DNA from: Erysipelotrichaceae bacterium
Lineage (GTDB): Bacteria; Bacillota_I; Bacilli_A; Erysipelotrichales; Erysipelotrichaceae
DNA: 34,022 bases
NCBI GenBank assembly: GCA_015058875.1
Contig: SVBN01000028.1
Location: 1-34,022, forward strand
Direction of reading: 5' to 3'
The notes beneath the pieces were generated by a model. That model did no database searches. It worked only from the letters and a program-made list of their open reading frames with translations, and was not told where the DNA came from. The first letter of the stretch is position 1. Each line of letters opens with the position of its first letter. Positions 15,556 through 26,163 of the stretch are shown piece by piece. The translations under genes and the position numbers were made by a program.

Positions 15556-16250
15556 TCAATAGTGGCAGAGTTCAATCTGATGTTCTTTTACGTAGTCCAG
15601 TACTTCTTTACTGCAGAGTACGTCAAGTTCCTGTACCCTTCCGGCGCCGTAGGAGCTCATCCGGTACAGTTCCAGATCGCACCATCCCGGATGGCACATG
15701 ATCTCGATATCTTCATCCTTATGATCTTCCAGCGTCTGAATCAGATTCTCTCTGGTAAAGTTCGGTCCGTACAGCGATCCGACAAATGTGAACTCACTGT
15801 ATCTTCTCAGCTGCAGTCCGTATTCCTGCGCCAGATCCTTCGCGATCTTCAGCGCTTCCGGCGTTGCGTCATGAACGCTGTGATGGGAATCCAGATGCGT
15901 CGGCTTCTTTCCGAACACTTCGATGTAGCGGTCGATCTGCGCCTTCCATTCCTGATAGATTTCGTTGTAATCGGGATTCTTTGTCCAGATCATTTTCCTG
16001 CCCGGATAGAATTCACCGTTTTCATCATGCAGCGTCTTATTCTCCGTCAGCGGTCTGCCGAGGGTCAGCGTCATATGCACGCCGACGCCGAGTCCCGGGT
16101 AATCTTCGCACATCTTCGCCGCTTCGACGATATATTTCGAATTGGTCAGCGCGGTCGTGGAGCGGAGAATGCCGTCGCGGTACGCCTGGAAGATACCGTT
16201 GGTATTTCCCATGGTATAGCCGAGATCATCGCCGTTGATTACCAATCTCA

Positions 16251-16251
<1 letters not shown>
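15556..16251 (-). CDS. YdjC/ChbG-family carbohydrate deacetylase (paralogue 1)
   Basis: 231 residues. The family removes acetyl groups from N-acetylated oligosaccharide phosphates, as ChbG does for chitobiose-6-phosphate. All expected motifs are present: NGDDLGYT near the start (metal Asp), GVGVHMTLT (metal His), THLDSHHSVHD (second His cluster) and MCHPGW. It is thus the most canonical of three paralogues in the window. Its start codon shares one base with the GH1 stop (TGATG), so it is cotranslated after GH1. Context: deacetylation of the imported 6-phospho disaccharide before GH1 cleavage is the likely order of action. Confidence 0.9.
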
Positions 16252-18859
<2,608 letters not shown>

Positions 18860-18899
18860 TGTTATTATTCCTCCTGCCTTACGGCATATTTCTGAAAAT

Positions 18900-18929
18900 A
18901 TTATAGCAGGCCGTACCTTCGTTTGTCGT
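18900..18929 (-). promoter_or_regulatory. Promoter of the mupG operon
   Basis: Extended -10 TGCTATAAT (18908-18900), with ACGACA (18929-18924) as -35 at 18-bp spacing, four of six to consensus. Confidence 0.65.
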
Positions 18930-18933
18930 TACC

Positions 18934-18967
18934 GCAGAAGTGTTCTTCTGCCGCAGATGCGGCAGAA
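18934..18967. promoter_or_regulatory. Compound palindromic operator between mupG and ydjC-2 (site A)
   Basis: Right unit: 10-bp perfect arms TTCTGCCGCA / TGCGGCAGAA around GA (18946-18967). A left inverted repeat, GCAGAAG/CTTCTGC (18934-18951), shares its inner arm, giving three half-sites of the form TTCTGC(C/G)G. It lies between the two -35 regions of the divergent promoters, upstream of both. The same TCTGCCG-N6-CGGCAGA unit recurs at 22591-22610. Confidence 0.65.
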
Positions 18968-18974
18968 AACAGAA

Positions 18975-19003
18975 TTCTTTTTATTTCTTCCCGGTCGTAA
19001 AAT
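18975..19003 (+). promoter_or_regulatory. Probable promoter of ydjC paralogue 2
   Basis: TTCTTT (18975-18980), 17 bp, TAAAAT (18998-19003). TATGAT at 19003-19008 is an alternative -10. The weak -35 suits an activated promoter. Confidence 0.45.
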
Positions 19004-19028
19004 ATGATTAAAGAAAGCGAGGTCTGTT

Positions 19029-19844
19029 ATGAAATTTCTTGCACAGTCAGATGATTACGGCATTACCCGCGGATGCGCGTACGGTGCGCTTTACGCAATC
19101 AGAAAAGGCGTTATACGCAATACCGGTCTGTTCTCCAACATGCCCTGGGCGGAAGAATGCGTGGAACTGATCCGTCCGTATCTCGACAAGGTTGCGCTCG
19201 GTCTGGATCTCAACGCCTCCACCGGTCCTTCCCTGCTCGGATATGATCTGGTTCCCAATCTCTGCCACGAGGACGGTTCTTTTCTGACCAGCGGCGAAAA
19301 CCGTGCCCTGGACACCGATGAAAATGATCATGACCATGTCAATTACGATCAGATTTACGCGGAATTTGAAGCGCAGATTCTGCGCTACATTGAACTGGTC
19401 GGACATAAGCCCGATTATCTGCACGGGCATGCCTACGGCACAAAGACAACCCGCAGGGCATCGCTGGATCTTGCCCGCAAGTACGGCATCCTCTACTCCA
19501 CGCAGGTATCCGACCGTCCGGAAGTGCTTGCCTCGGGAATGGGAGCCAGCTGGTACATCATGCCGCCGACACTGGAAAATCAGGCAAAATCCAATCTCGG
19601 TGATTTCATTATTGATCCGGCCAACGGATATCTCGATGCGGAATATGTGTATCTGATCTGCCACTGCGGATATGTGGATGCGGAAATTCTGAAGCTCAGC
19701 TCCTTCAACATCTTCCGGGCAAGAGATCTGGAAGGCGTCACCAGCAGCCGCGTGCTCGACTGGGTCAGAAAGAACCGCGTTGAACTGATCTCCTACAAAG
19801 ATCTTCCGAAAGAATGGCTCGAGGAAGCAATCGCAAAACAGTAA
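19029..19844 (+). CDS. YdjC/ChbG-family protein, divergent (paralogue 2)
   Basis: 271 residues. Start motif MKFLAQSDDYGITRGCAY keeps the metal Asp pair. The segment that reads G-x-H in other members is ALGLDLNAS here, so the histidine is replaced by Asp. The second cluster is DYLHGHAYGTK and the late motif is ICHCGY rather than CHPG. The protein is about 40 residues longer than paralogue 1. AGCGAGG lies before the ATG. It is transcribed away from mupG across the shared palindrome and ends at its own terminator. Likely a deacetylase or related hydrolase acting on a different sugar; the changed metal ligand leaves activity open. Confidence 0.82.
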   Translation: MKFLAQSDDYGITRGCAYGALYAIRKGVIRNTGLFSNMPWAEECVELIRPYLDKVALGLDLNASTGPSLLGYDLVPNLCHEDGSFLTSGENRALDTDENDHDHVNYDQIYAEFEAQILRYIELVGHKPDYLHGHAYGTKTTRRASLDLARKYGILYSTQVSDRPEVLASGMGASWYIMPPTLENQAKSNLGDFIIDPANGYLDAEYVYLICHCGYVDAEILKLSSFNIFRARDLEGVTSSRVLDWVRKNRVELISYKDLPKEWLEEAIAKQ

Positions 19845-19851
19845 TTCAGGG

Positions 19852-19872
19852 AAAGGATCTGCGGATCCTTTT
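19852..19872 (+). terminator. Terminator of ydjC paralogue 2
   Basis: AAAGGATC/GATCCTTT (19852-19859 with 19864-19871), 4-nt loop, short T run continuing TTTTCATTTT. Confidence 0.75.
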
Positions 19873-19925
19873 CATTTTCAGCAGATGAAAACTGTGCTAT
19901 TGTTTCTGCAGTTCAGGGAGGATTT

Positions 19926-20363
19926 ATGATTTCCGTCAAAGCATATGAAGAACTGACCAGAGATGAACTTTACCGGATGATGCGGGCAAGACAGGATGTA
20001 TTCGTCGTCGAGCAGAACTGCGTCTATCCCGATATCGATGATACCGATCTCAGAAGCACATTTGTCCTGCTGGAAGAGAACGGCAGGCATCTTGCCTCAC
20101 TCAGGATGTTTGATAAGGATGAAGAAAAAAGGATCATGCAGATCGGCAGAGTGCTGACCACGGTCCGTGGAAAAGGATACGGCGCGCTCGTGCTGCATGA
20201 AGGGATTGAAACAGCGAAACAGAAAGGTGCTTCGAAGATATACATCGAAGCACAGACTTACGCAATCGGGTTCTATGAGCGGGAAGGCTTCCGCGTTGCC
20301 TCGGATGAATTCCTGGAAGACGGAATCCCCCACGTGTGCATGGAGCTGGAGCTCAGACAATAA
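19926..20363 (+). CDS. ElaA-like GNAT N-acetyltransferase
   Basis: 145 residues, ElaA size. RMMRARQDVFVVEQNCVYPD (18-37) and DIDDTDLRS are characteristic of the ElaA branch. The acetyl-CoA loop of the GNAT fold is seen in IGRVLTTVRGKGYGALVLHE, and GFYEREGFRVAS is the typical C-terminal strand-helix. AGGGAGG precedes the ATG. It is monocistronic, set between two ydjC paralogues but with terminators on both sides. The acceptor is unknown; no sequence link to the sugar genes. Confidence 0.88.
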   Translation: MISVKAYEELTRDELYRMMRARQDVFVVEQNCVYPDIDDTDLRSTFVLLEENGRHLASLRMFDKDEEKRIMQIGRVLTTVRGKGYGALVLHEGIETAKQKGASKIYIEAQTYAIGFYEREGFRVASDEFLEDGIPHVCMELELRQ

Positions 20364-20365
20364 GA

Positions 20366-20395
20366 AAAACACTCTGATTCTGTTCAGGGTGTTTT
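20366..20395. terminator. Bidirectional terminator between the GNAT gene and ydjC paralogue 3
   Basis: AAAACACTCTG/CAGGGTGTTTT stem (20366-20376 with 20385-20395, one T-G pair) with an 8-nt loop. A/T runs on both sides serve both convergent genes. Confidence 0.8.
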
Positions 20396-20403
20396 CATTT
20401 TGT

Positions 20404-21171
20404 TCAGGCAATCTCGTCGTAATTGACCAGCTGCACATCGTGCTCATCCAGCCACTGCTTCACTGCCGGATCGCAGAGCATTTCCACTTCCTTCGCACGG
20501 TTGAGCGTCAGCGAGGAATTCTTCAGCAGATAATTGTCAATGTATCCCGGATGGCAGACAAAGACGCTCGGCATGTCTTCCCGGGCATATTCCAGCACGT
20601 CTTTCTTCAGCGTCTCAAACGGATCATAGTCCGGCGACATGGATCCCATCGGCAGCATCACCACCGGCTTTTTATTGAACTCCGTCGGCGTGCCGTCAAA
20701 GCTGACTTTCTGATACGGCAGATCATACTTCTCCGCAACGATCTCCAGCGCTTTGAACAGATTCCTGCTCATGACGGCGTGGGCTTCAAAGTAGGAAGGC
20801 TTCCTGCCGACCAGTTCCAGGAAGCGGTGATACTGCGCTTCGATTTCAATGACCGCTTCTTCCACAGCGACAAAGTCCTCGCCGTTTTTAAATGCGGTAC
20901 GGTATGTCCGGCTGGATTTCAGATTGCCGTTTTCATCAAGCAGCGACGGAATCAGCGCCGGATCCGCGCACGGTTTTTCCAGGCACATATTGGTATGCTG
21001 GCCGATTACGACATCCAGGCCTTCCAGCAGTTTCAGTCCGTGTTCTGCCCATGGCATGTTCGGCATCAGGCCGGCGCTGGAGATCAGGCCGTCTTTCACG
21101 CTTTTGGCGATACCGAGATTGACTGCTTCGCTGTAGCCGATGTCATCGGCTCTGATAACAAGTTTTTTCAT
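20404..21171 (-). CDS. YdjC/ChbG-family carbohydrate deacetylase (paralogue 3)
   Basis: 255 residues from ATG 21171, which has AAAGGA 10 bp upstream; an upstream in-frame start at 21195 lacks a ribosome site. Motifs: KLVIRADDIGYSEAVNLG (metal Asp), VVIGQHTNMC (His kept), YFEAHAVMSRN and FVCHPGYID. It is clearly different in sequence from paralogues 1 and 2. It lies 79 bp after the PTS IIC gene on the same strand, with a hairpin and T run between, so it is probably expressed by read-through at a lower level. Likely deacetylates the sugar phosphate delivered by that IIC. Confidence 0.87.
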   Translation of the reverse strand: MKKLVIRADDIGYSEAVNLGIAKSVKDGLISSAGLMPNMPWAEHGLKLLEGLDVVIGQHTNMCLEKPCADPALIPSLLDENGNLKSSRTYRTAFKNGEDFVAVEEAVIEIEAQYHRFLELVGRKPSYFEAHAVMSRNLFKALEIVAEKYDLPYQKVSFDGTPTEFNKKPVVMLPMGSMSPDYDPFETLKKDVLEYAREDMPSVFVCHPGYIDNYLLKNSSLTLNRAKEVEMLCDPAVKQWLDEHDVQLVNYDEIA

Positions 21172-21201
21172 AATGGAATTCCTTTCCGAAAACAAATGAT
21201 G

Positions 21202-21234
21202 AAAAAGAATCCCGGATGATTGCCACCCGGGATT
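21202..21234 (-). terminator. Intra-operon terminator between IIC and ydjC paralogue 3
   Basis: AATCCCGG/CCGGGATT (21227-21234 with 21208-21215 on the minus strand), 11-nt loop, followed by CTTTTTC. No promoter is evident between it and the next gene. Confidence 0.75.
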
Positions 21235-21250
21235 GAATTGTCAGATCAGA

Positions 21251-22531
21251 TCAGTCTGCGTTTTCCAGACCCTGCTCTTCTCTCAGAGCCTGTCTGTCAG
21301 CAATCATGACGAACGGATACCATACCAGTCCGCTGGCAACAACAGTCAGAGCTTCGTAGATTGCCATTGCGATCGGTCTGTGACCGCCCTGGATCAGACC
21401 GTTCAGAACCGGAGGCATTGTCCATGGAATCTGGGCGCCGATCGGTGTCGGAACGATGCCGACCTTCATCAGGAAGTAAGTGATAATACCCATGATCGGT
21501 GTGAACAGCATCAGCGGCAGGAAGAACAGCGGATTCAGGACTACCGGAATACCGAACAGCAGCGGTTCATTGATGAAGAACATGGTTGTCGGAAGAGACA
21601 GTCTGCCGAGAATCTTCATCTGCTGGGACTTGCAGAACAGGCACATGACAATTGCCATACCGAACATGGAGCCGACGCCGCCGGACATGTAGGACTTGGA
21701 GAAGGCACCTGTGATAATGTAAGGCATCTCTGTAGCGCCTGCCTGGTAAGCAGCGAAGTTTTCCAGGGACAGCGGTGTGTAGATCGGGTTCGTAATGGAA
21801 CCTGTGATGTTGCCGCCGTGGAGACCGAAGAACCAGAGCAGGTTGCACATCAGCTGGAAGAATACATATGCACCGACGTTGTTTCCGACGAAGCGCATCA
21901 GATTCTGCTGAATGACTGTGAAGATCAGGTTATGCAGTGTTCCGAAGGATGTTCCCTTCATAATGCCTGCAACGACCAGCCATACCAGTACAACGACACC
22001 GGTCGGGATCAGAGCAGAGAAGGAAGCGGATACATTGGGCGGAACGGAATCAGGAAGCTTGATAACCCAGCCCTTCTTTACAACGTAGATGAAGAGACGG
22101 GCGCCGAGCAGCCCGATGATGATTGCGGTAAACAGACCTCTGGATCCGAGGAATCCTGTGGAGATCGCACCTGTTTCATCTCTGCCTGTAACGAGCATGA
22201 AGGAAACAAGGCATGCAAGGCCGGCACCGCCGCCGTCCACGCCGAATGTTCTGGCAAGATTATAAGCGCAGAAGAATACGAAATACATTGCGATGATGTC
22301 TGTGGTAACCTGACCCGGAAGTGCAAGGATAGCATTCAGACCTGTGCTGGAGATGAAGTTTGTCCATGCGGAAATCGGAAGGTTGCCGAGCAGAGTGAAG
22401 ATGGAACCGACGATTGTGGCAGACATAACGGCTACGAAACCACCGGAGATGGCTTTCAGGTAGGCGTTGCTGCCGAGTTTGGATGCTAACGGCGTGACAT
22501 GCACGTCCATCCAGTTCATAAACTTGTCCAT
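21251..22531 (-). CDS. PTS lactose/cellobiose-family IIC permease
   Basis: 426 residues, family size. A polytopic membrane permease that takes up the sugar for phosphorylation by IIB. It begins MDKFMNWMDVHVTPLASKLG and has repeated hydrophobic segments (AISGGFVAVMSATIVGSIFT; FLGSRGLFTAIIIGLLGARL). The signature blocks WFFGLHGGNI and FFINEPLLFGIPVVLNPLFF are those of CelB/ChbC; the Glu in NEPLLFG and His in GLHGG are substrate-site residues of the family. AAAGGGGG lies before the ATG. It has its own extended -10 promoter with the site B palindrome upstream. No IIB is fused or adjacent; the IIB at 15139 is the likely partner. Confidence 0.94.
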   Translation of the reverse strand: MDKFMNWMDVHVTPLASKLGSNAYLKAISGGFVAVMSATIVGSIFTLLGNLPISAWTNFISSTGLNAILALPGQVTTDIIAMYFVFFCAYNLARTFGVDGGGAGLACLVSFMLVTGRDETGAISTGFLGSRGLFTAIIIGLLGARLFIYVVKKGWVIKLPDSVPPNVSASFSALIPTGVVVLVWLVVAGIMKGTSFGTLHNLIFTVIQQNLMRFVGNNVGAYVFFQLMCNLLWFFGLHGGNITGSITNPIYTPLSLENFAAYQAGATEMPYIITGAFSKSYMSGGVGSMFGMAIVMCLFCKSQQMKILGRLSLPTTMFFINEPLLFGIPVVLNPLFFLPLMLFTPIMGIITYFLMKVGIVPTPIGAQIPWTMPPVLNGLIQGGHRPIAMAIYEALTVVASGLVWYPFVMIADRQALREEQGLENAD

Positions 22532-22554
22532 ACTGGACCCCCTTTACTGATTCT

Positions 22555-22563
22555 AATTTAGCA
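22555..22563 (-). promoter_or_regulatory. Extended -10 promoter of PTS IIC
   Basis: TGCTAAATT on the minus strand, 24 bp from the ATG. No recognisable -35, as expected for an activator-dependent promoter. Confidence 0.5.
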
Positions 22564-22590
22564 TTGAATCGCGGCAGGATGGTGCAGTTG

Positions 22591-22610
22591 TCTGCCGTCG
22601 GCGCGGCAGA
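22591..22610. promoter_or_regulatory. Palindromic operator upstream of PTS IIC (site B)
   Basis: TCTGCCG-N6-CGGCAGA, the same arms and spacing as the right unit of site A. Its centre is 43 bp from the IIC -10; the matching distance at site A is 44 bp (ydjC-2 promoter). Confidence 0.65.
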
Positions 22611-22639
22611 ATTTTGGGAAAGTCATGTGATATTTATTA

Positions 22640-24187
22640 TTACCGGGTTTTTTCTTCCGAAAGAAACCGATTGTCAAGAATCCGGAAAAACGGATACCAC
22701 ATCAATGCCTGGACTGCCAGCATGATCCCCTGCCATACGGCTATCCTCCAGCCGCCTTCAATCATTCCCGAGATCAGGGCCGGCGTCGTCCATGGGATTT
22801 CCAGACCGTTTAACCGCGGCAGGATGCCCTGTACCGTCATGAAATATGTCGCCAGCATGCTGAGGGCGGGAATCAGCGCAAAGGGCGCCAGCATAAAGGG
22901 ATTCAGAACAAGCGGAATGCCGAACAGCAGCGGCTCGTTGATGCCGAACACTCCCATCGGCAGTGCCAGACGGCCGAGCCGCTTCATTTTCTGGCTCTTT
23001 GCGGCAAATGCCATCAGGATGCACAGCGCAAGCGTGGAGCCCGCTCCGCCGAGCACGACAATGGAGCGGAACTGATAATTCATGATATGAGGAAGGGGAA
23101 GCCCTGCCTGATACGCCGCCAGATTCTCCTGAGACAAAGGCATCAGCACCGGCGTGGAGACCGTGTTCATAATCTGGCCTCCGTGTATTCCGAAAAACCA
23201 GAAGAAATGAATCAGGAAAATGATCAGCACGCCGGAGATAATGCTGTCGCCGATATATTTCTGAAGACGGTTCTGAATATGCACATACACAAGTTCGGGA
23301 ACCGTTCCGCTGCCGGCAAGAGACACCGCATAATCTATCGCCAGAAAAACCGTGATACTGTAAAACACCGGCAGGATGCTCAGAAATGATCCGAGAATAT
23401 TATCCGGAAGCTGATCGATTTCCGGGGCGTATTTCACCATCGTATGATAAAACCTTCCGTAGCAATGCACTGACAGGAATGAAGTCAGAAAAGCAAAGAA
23501 CATGCCGGAAGCGCCGATATATTGCGTCATGATGACGCCGCTTCTTTCATGCAGAAGCAGCAGGAAGCAGATCATTGCATTCACCCCTGCCCCGGCCGGG
23601 TTCAGGTTCTTTGTTTTTGCATACCGGTAAGCAGTCAGGAAAACCATATACAGCGAGATGCATCCGGTTGTCATTGCAATACCGAGATCCAGCAGCTCAC
23701 TCACCCTGCTCACTTCAAGTGCATCCAGATACATCTGGTTCGGAAAGTTGCGCATCAGAGTCAGAATGGATCCGGTCATCAGCACGGGAAACAATGACAT
23801 CATGGCGGAAGACAACGACTGCAGGACAGCCGAATGCGCGATCGCGGAAGACAGCCTCAATGCCCATCCGGGAATCTCTTTCTGCTTTGCGGATGCTTTT
23901 TCATTCAGCAGATCCAGCACGCCGCCCCCATCCAGTTCCCCGTACATACCTGCCGGAATCAGGATAATCCGGCGGTCGGGAAACCGTCTGCGCAGGGATT
24001 CTTCTTCATAGACCAGCTGAGGCGCAATGAAAATCACATCCGCCTGCGGGACATAGAGATCGGTCTGATTTGAAGCACATGAACCGATCTTATAATCCAG
24101 TTCCGGATGATCTTTTACATAAGCTCTCATATTTGCGACCAGCGCACTGCTTGTCATGCCGGCCGCACAGACTACCAGAATCTTCAT
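22640..24187 (-). CDS. PTS lactose/cellobiose-family IIB-IIC fusion
   Basis: 515 residues. Residues 1-100 are a IIB domain: ILVVCAAGMTSSALVANMRA with the phosphocysteine C8, then DVIFIAPQLVYEEESLRR. A linker with LLNEKASAKQKEIPGW leads to a full IIC (from about 110) with FFGIHGGQIM and FGINEPLLFGIPLVLNPF. The family usually keeps IIB and IIC on separate chains. The start lies 3 bp after the regulator stop; GGAGG is 17 bp upstream of the ATG, too far for strong initiation, so translation is probably coupled to the regulator. It would share the IIA at 14816. This is a second, independent permease for a related sugar, or could act partly as a sensor controlling the regulator. Confidence 0.92.
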   Translation of the reverse strand: MKILVVCAAGMTSSALVANMRAYVKDHPELDYKIGSCASNQTDLYVPQADVIFIAPQLVYEEESLRRRFPDRRIILIPAGMYGELDGGGVLDLLNEKASAKQKEIPGWALRLSSAIAHSAVLQSLSSAMMSLFPVLMTGSILTLMRNFPNQMYLDALEVSRVSELLDLGIAMTTGCISLYMVFLTAYRYAKTKNLNPAGAGVNAMICFLLLLHERSGVIMTQYIGASGMFFAFLTSFLSVHCYGRFYHTMVKYAPEIDQLPDNILGSFLSILPVFYSITVFLAIDYAVSLAGSGTVPELVYVHIQNRLQKYIGDSIISGVLIIFLIHFFWFFGIHGGQIMNTVSTPVLMPLSQENLAAYQAGLPLPHIMNYQFRSIVVLGGAGSTLALCILMAFAAKSQKMKRLGRLALPMGVFGINEPLLFGIPLVLNPFMLAPFALIPALSMLATYFMTVQGILPRLNGLEIPWTTPALISGMIEGGWRIAVWQGIMLAVQALMWYPFFRILDNRFLSEEKTR

Positions 24188-24190
24188 ATA

Positions 24191-26155
24191 TTACTGGAAA
24201 ATGTCCTCCGGCTCATTTCCGGATTCAGCGCTGATATCGTCAATGCACCGCATCAGATTATCGAAAGACGGCTGAGTACGCAGACGGTTCATCATCTGCG
24301 GATCGGAAACCATCCGGAACAGAACGTCATGGAAACGGACAAAAAGCTCATCGCTGTCTTTCTGCATGCCCATCAGGAAAACAAACTGCACCGGCTTTCC
24401 GTGCCAGTCAACCGGCTCCGCCAGACAGCATACCGCCGTTTTCATTTCATCCAGGACAAGTCTTGCCGGATGCGGCACCGCAACCATTCCGCCGATTGCT
24501 GTCGGGGCAATGGCTTCACGTTCCCTGACCAGCTGTTCAAAATCTTCCGGCAGATTTATTCTTTCTTTCATCTTCCCGCACAGAAAATGAATAACCTCAT
24601 CGGGATCTTTGAACCGGACGCCGGAAAAGAACAGTTCACGGTCAAAGCAGTTTCTGACTGCCAGAATCTCCTCGGGATCGGCTTCCACCGCCTGACGGAT
24701 CATTGAAGCATCGTCATTATCCAGTAGTCCGCTGATCTGCACAACCGGTATGCCGGCAATACCCGGCAGCGGAACGGTGGAAATAATCAGATCATAATCC
24801 CCGGAGGGATGAAGCATATAGTCAAAATATCCTGTGGTATCCACTTTCTCAATATAATCGGAGAACTGCTGGCGGATCCGGAACGCCAGGATCCTTGATG
24901 TTCCGGCACCGCTGGAACAGATCACCAGAACTTTTTTCTTCGCAATTTTCTTTCCGCGCTCAATTGCCAGCTGATAATGGAGCGCAAGATATGCGGCTTC
25001 ATCTTCGGATATCGCATTACCTGTTTCCCGCTGTATCACCTGGGCGGAAAGCAGTGCCATGTCATTGGCTACCGGTGCCTCCGTCTCAATTCTTTCACGC
25101 ATCGGATTCTTGACTTCCAGACCGTATTTGGAACGCTGCAGCAGCGGCTGAAGATGCATGGACAATGCAGTATACAGTTCGATATCCTGGCGGAAATCAT
25201 ATCCGTATCTGGCGTTCACTGCCTCCAGCATCAGCGAAACAAGATTCAGCGTCTCCGGATGCAACATCATTTCTTCTTCGTTGTCAATCATCCGTTTGCC
25301 GAGCAGATGAGTCGTCACATATCCGATTTCTTCTTCCGGCACTTCAATATCGAGCTTTTCCGACAAAAGATGATAAAGGTCTTCCGCCGTCTCCCATTCC
25401 CTGGTTCCTTTCAGTTCCTGCAGGGCCGAGATCGGCGACTGGATATAAGTATTGCCGCGGATCCTGTTGATCGCGATCAGAATATGGATGACAAGGTTGC
25501 GGAAGCTGACATCCGACATTCTCAGATGGTGCTGCCGGAGCGTTTCGTACAGCAGGCTGCGGATCATTTTTTCCTGTACTTCGTTAAAGTATTGATTCGG
25601 ACGCAGTTCCAGCTGACGCACATCAAAATCGGAGGAATGGAAAAAGTAGTCCGCCATGGCCCGGCGGATATCACGCTCTTTTCCTTCCACCCGGATGCCG
25701 GAAGATGAACGTGTTTCCACAGCCAGATTATAGCGGCCCATTTCCTCGCGCACCTTGCGCAGGTCGGACGCAAATGTGGAATGGGAAATATACAGCTTGT
25801 CGCACAGTTTTTCCGCAGTTACCCTGTCACGGGAAGAAAGCAGTGTGCGGACAATGAAGTTGACTCTGTCCTCCTGATCGGCAGGCATCAGATACTGGTT
25901 CTGCACCTCGCTCTCCAGCATTTCTTTCATGAAACGGTAGTATCGGTCCTTTTCCGTTATCACCAGACGGTATCCGATTCCCGGCAGCGGTTCAATCACC
26001 GCCCCGGATTCTTCTCCCGTTTCCTCGCGGAAAATCCGGATGCTCTCCCGCAGTGTGCGCGGGCGGATGGACATCCGGCTGCATAATTCTTCCGTGGATA
26101 CTCCTTCCCTGGATTCCGACAGAATTCTGAAAAGCGCAATTTCCCTTTTGTTCAT
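24191..26155 (-). CDS. LicR/MtlR-type transcriptional activator (HTH, two PRDs, EIIB, EIIA)
   Basis: 654 residues. Two N-terminal HTH regions (about 1-65 and 95-160: VTAEKLCDKLYISHSTFASD). PRD1 has H224 (VIHILIAIN) and H283 (TTHLLGKRM). PRD2 has H334 (LSMHLQPLLQR) and H393 (LALHYQLAIER). The EIIB-like domain carries C413 in KKVLVICSSGAGTSRI; the EIIA domain carries H562 in MVAVPHPARL. All classical phosphorylation residues are kept. Family members activate PTS operons by binding palindromes upstream of weak promoters, switched by HPr and EIIB phosphorylation. It lies in the operon with the IIB-IIC fusion and is the best candidate to bind sites A and B. It is DNA-binding rather than RNA-binding because it lacks the CAT antiterminator domain. 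Confidence 0.93.
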   Translation of the reverse strand: MNKREIALFRILSESREGVSTEELCSRMSIRPRTLRESIRIFREETGEESGAVIEPLPGIGYRLVITEKDRYYRFMKEMLESEVQNQYLMPADQEDRVNFIVRTLLSSRDRVTAEKLCDKLYISHSTFASDLRKVREEMGRYNLAVETRSSSGIRVEGKERDIRRAMADYFFHSSDFDVRQLELRPNQYFNEVQEKMIRSLLYETLRQHHLRMSDVSFRNLVIHILIAINRIRGNTYIQSPISALQELKGTREWETAEDLYHLLSEKLDIEVPEEEIGYVTTHLLGKRMIDNEEEMMLHPETLNLVSLMLEAVNARYGYDFRQDIELYTALSMHLQPLLQRSKYGLEVKNPMRERIETEAPVANDMALLSAQVIQRETGNAISEDEAAYLALHYQLAIERGKKIAKKKVLVICSSGAGTSRILAFRIRQQFSDYIEKVDTTGYFDYMLHPSGDYDLIISTVPLPGIAGIPVVQISGLLDNDDASMIRQAVEADPEEILAVRNCFDRELFFSGVRFKDPDEVIHFLCGKMKERINLPEDFEQLVREREAIAPTAIGGMVAVPHPARLVLDEMKTAVCCLAEPVDWHGKPVQFVFLMGMQKDSDELFVRFHDVLFRMVSDPQMMNRLRTQPSFDNLMRCIDDISAESGNEPEDIFQ

Positions 26156-26163
26156 GATTCAGC

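Noticed and set aside
21233..22489. 418-codon plus-strand open frame opposite PTS IIC
   Set aside because: Antisense shadow of a clearly conserved permease; the translation is Cys/His/Gln-rich with no motif and no ribosome site.
24191..26155. Regulator as an RNA-binding BglG/LicT antiterminator
   Set aside because: It has N-terminal HTH regions and EIIB/EIIA domains instead of a CAT RNA-binding domain, and no antiterminator-terminator pair is seen before the PTS genes.
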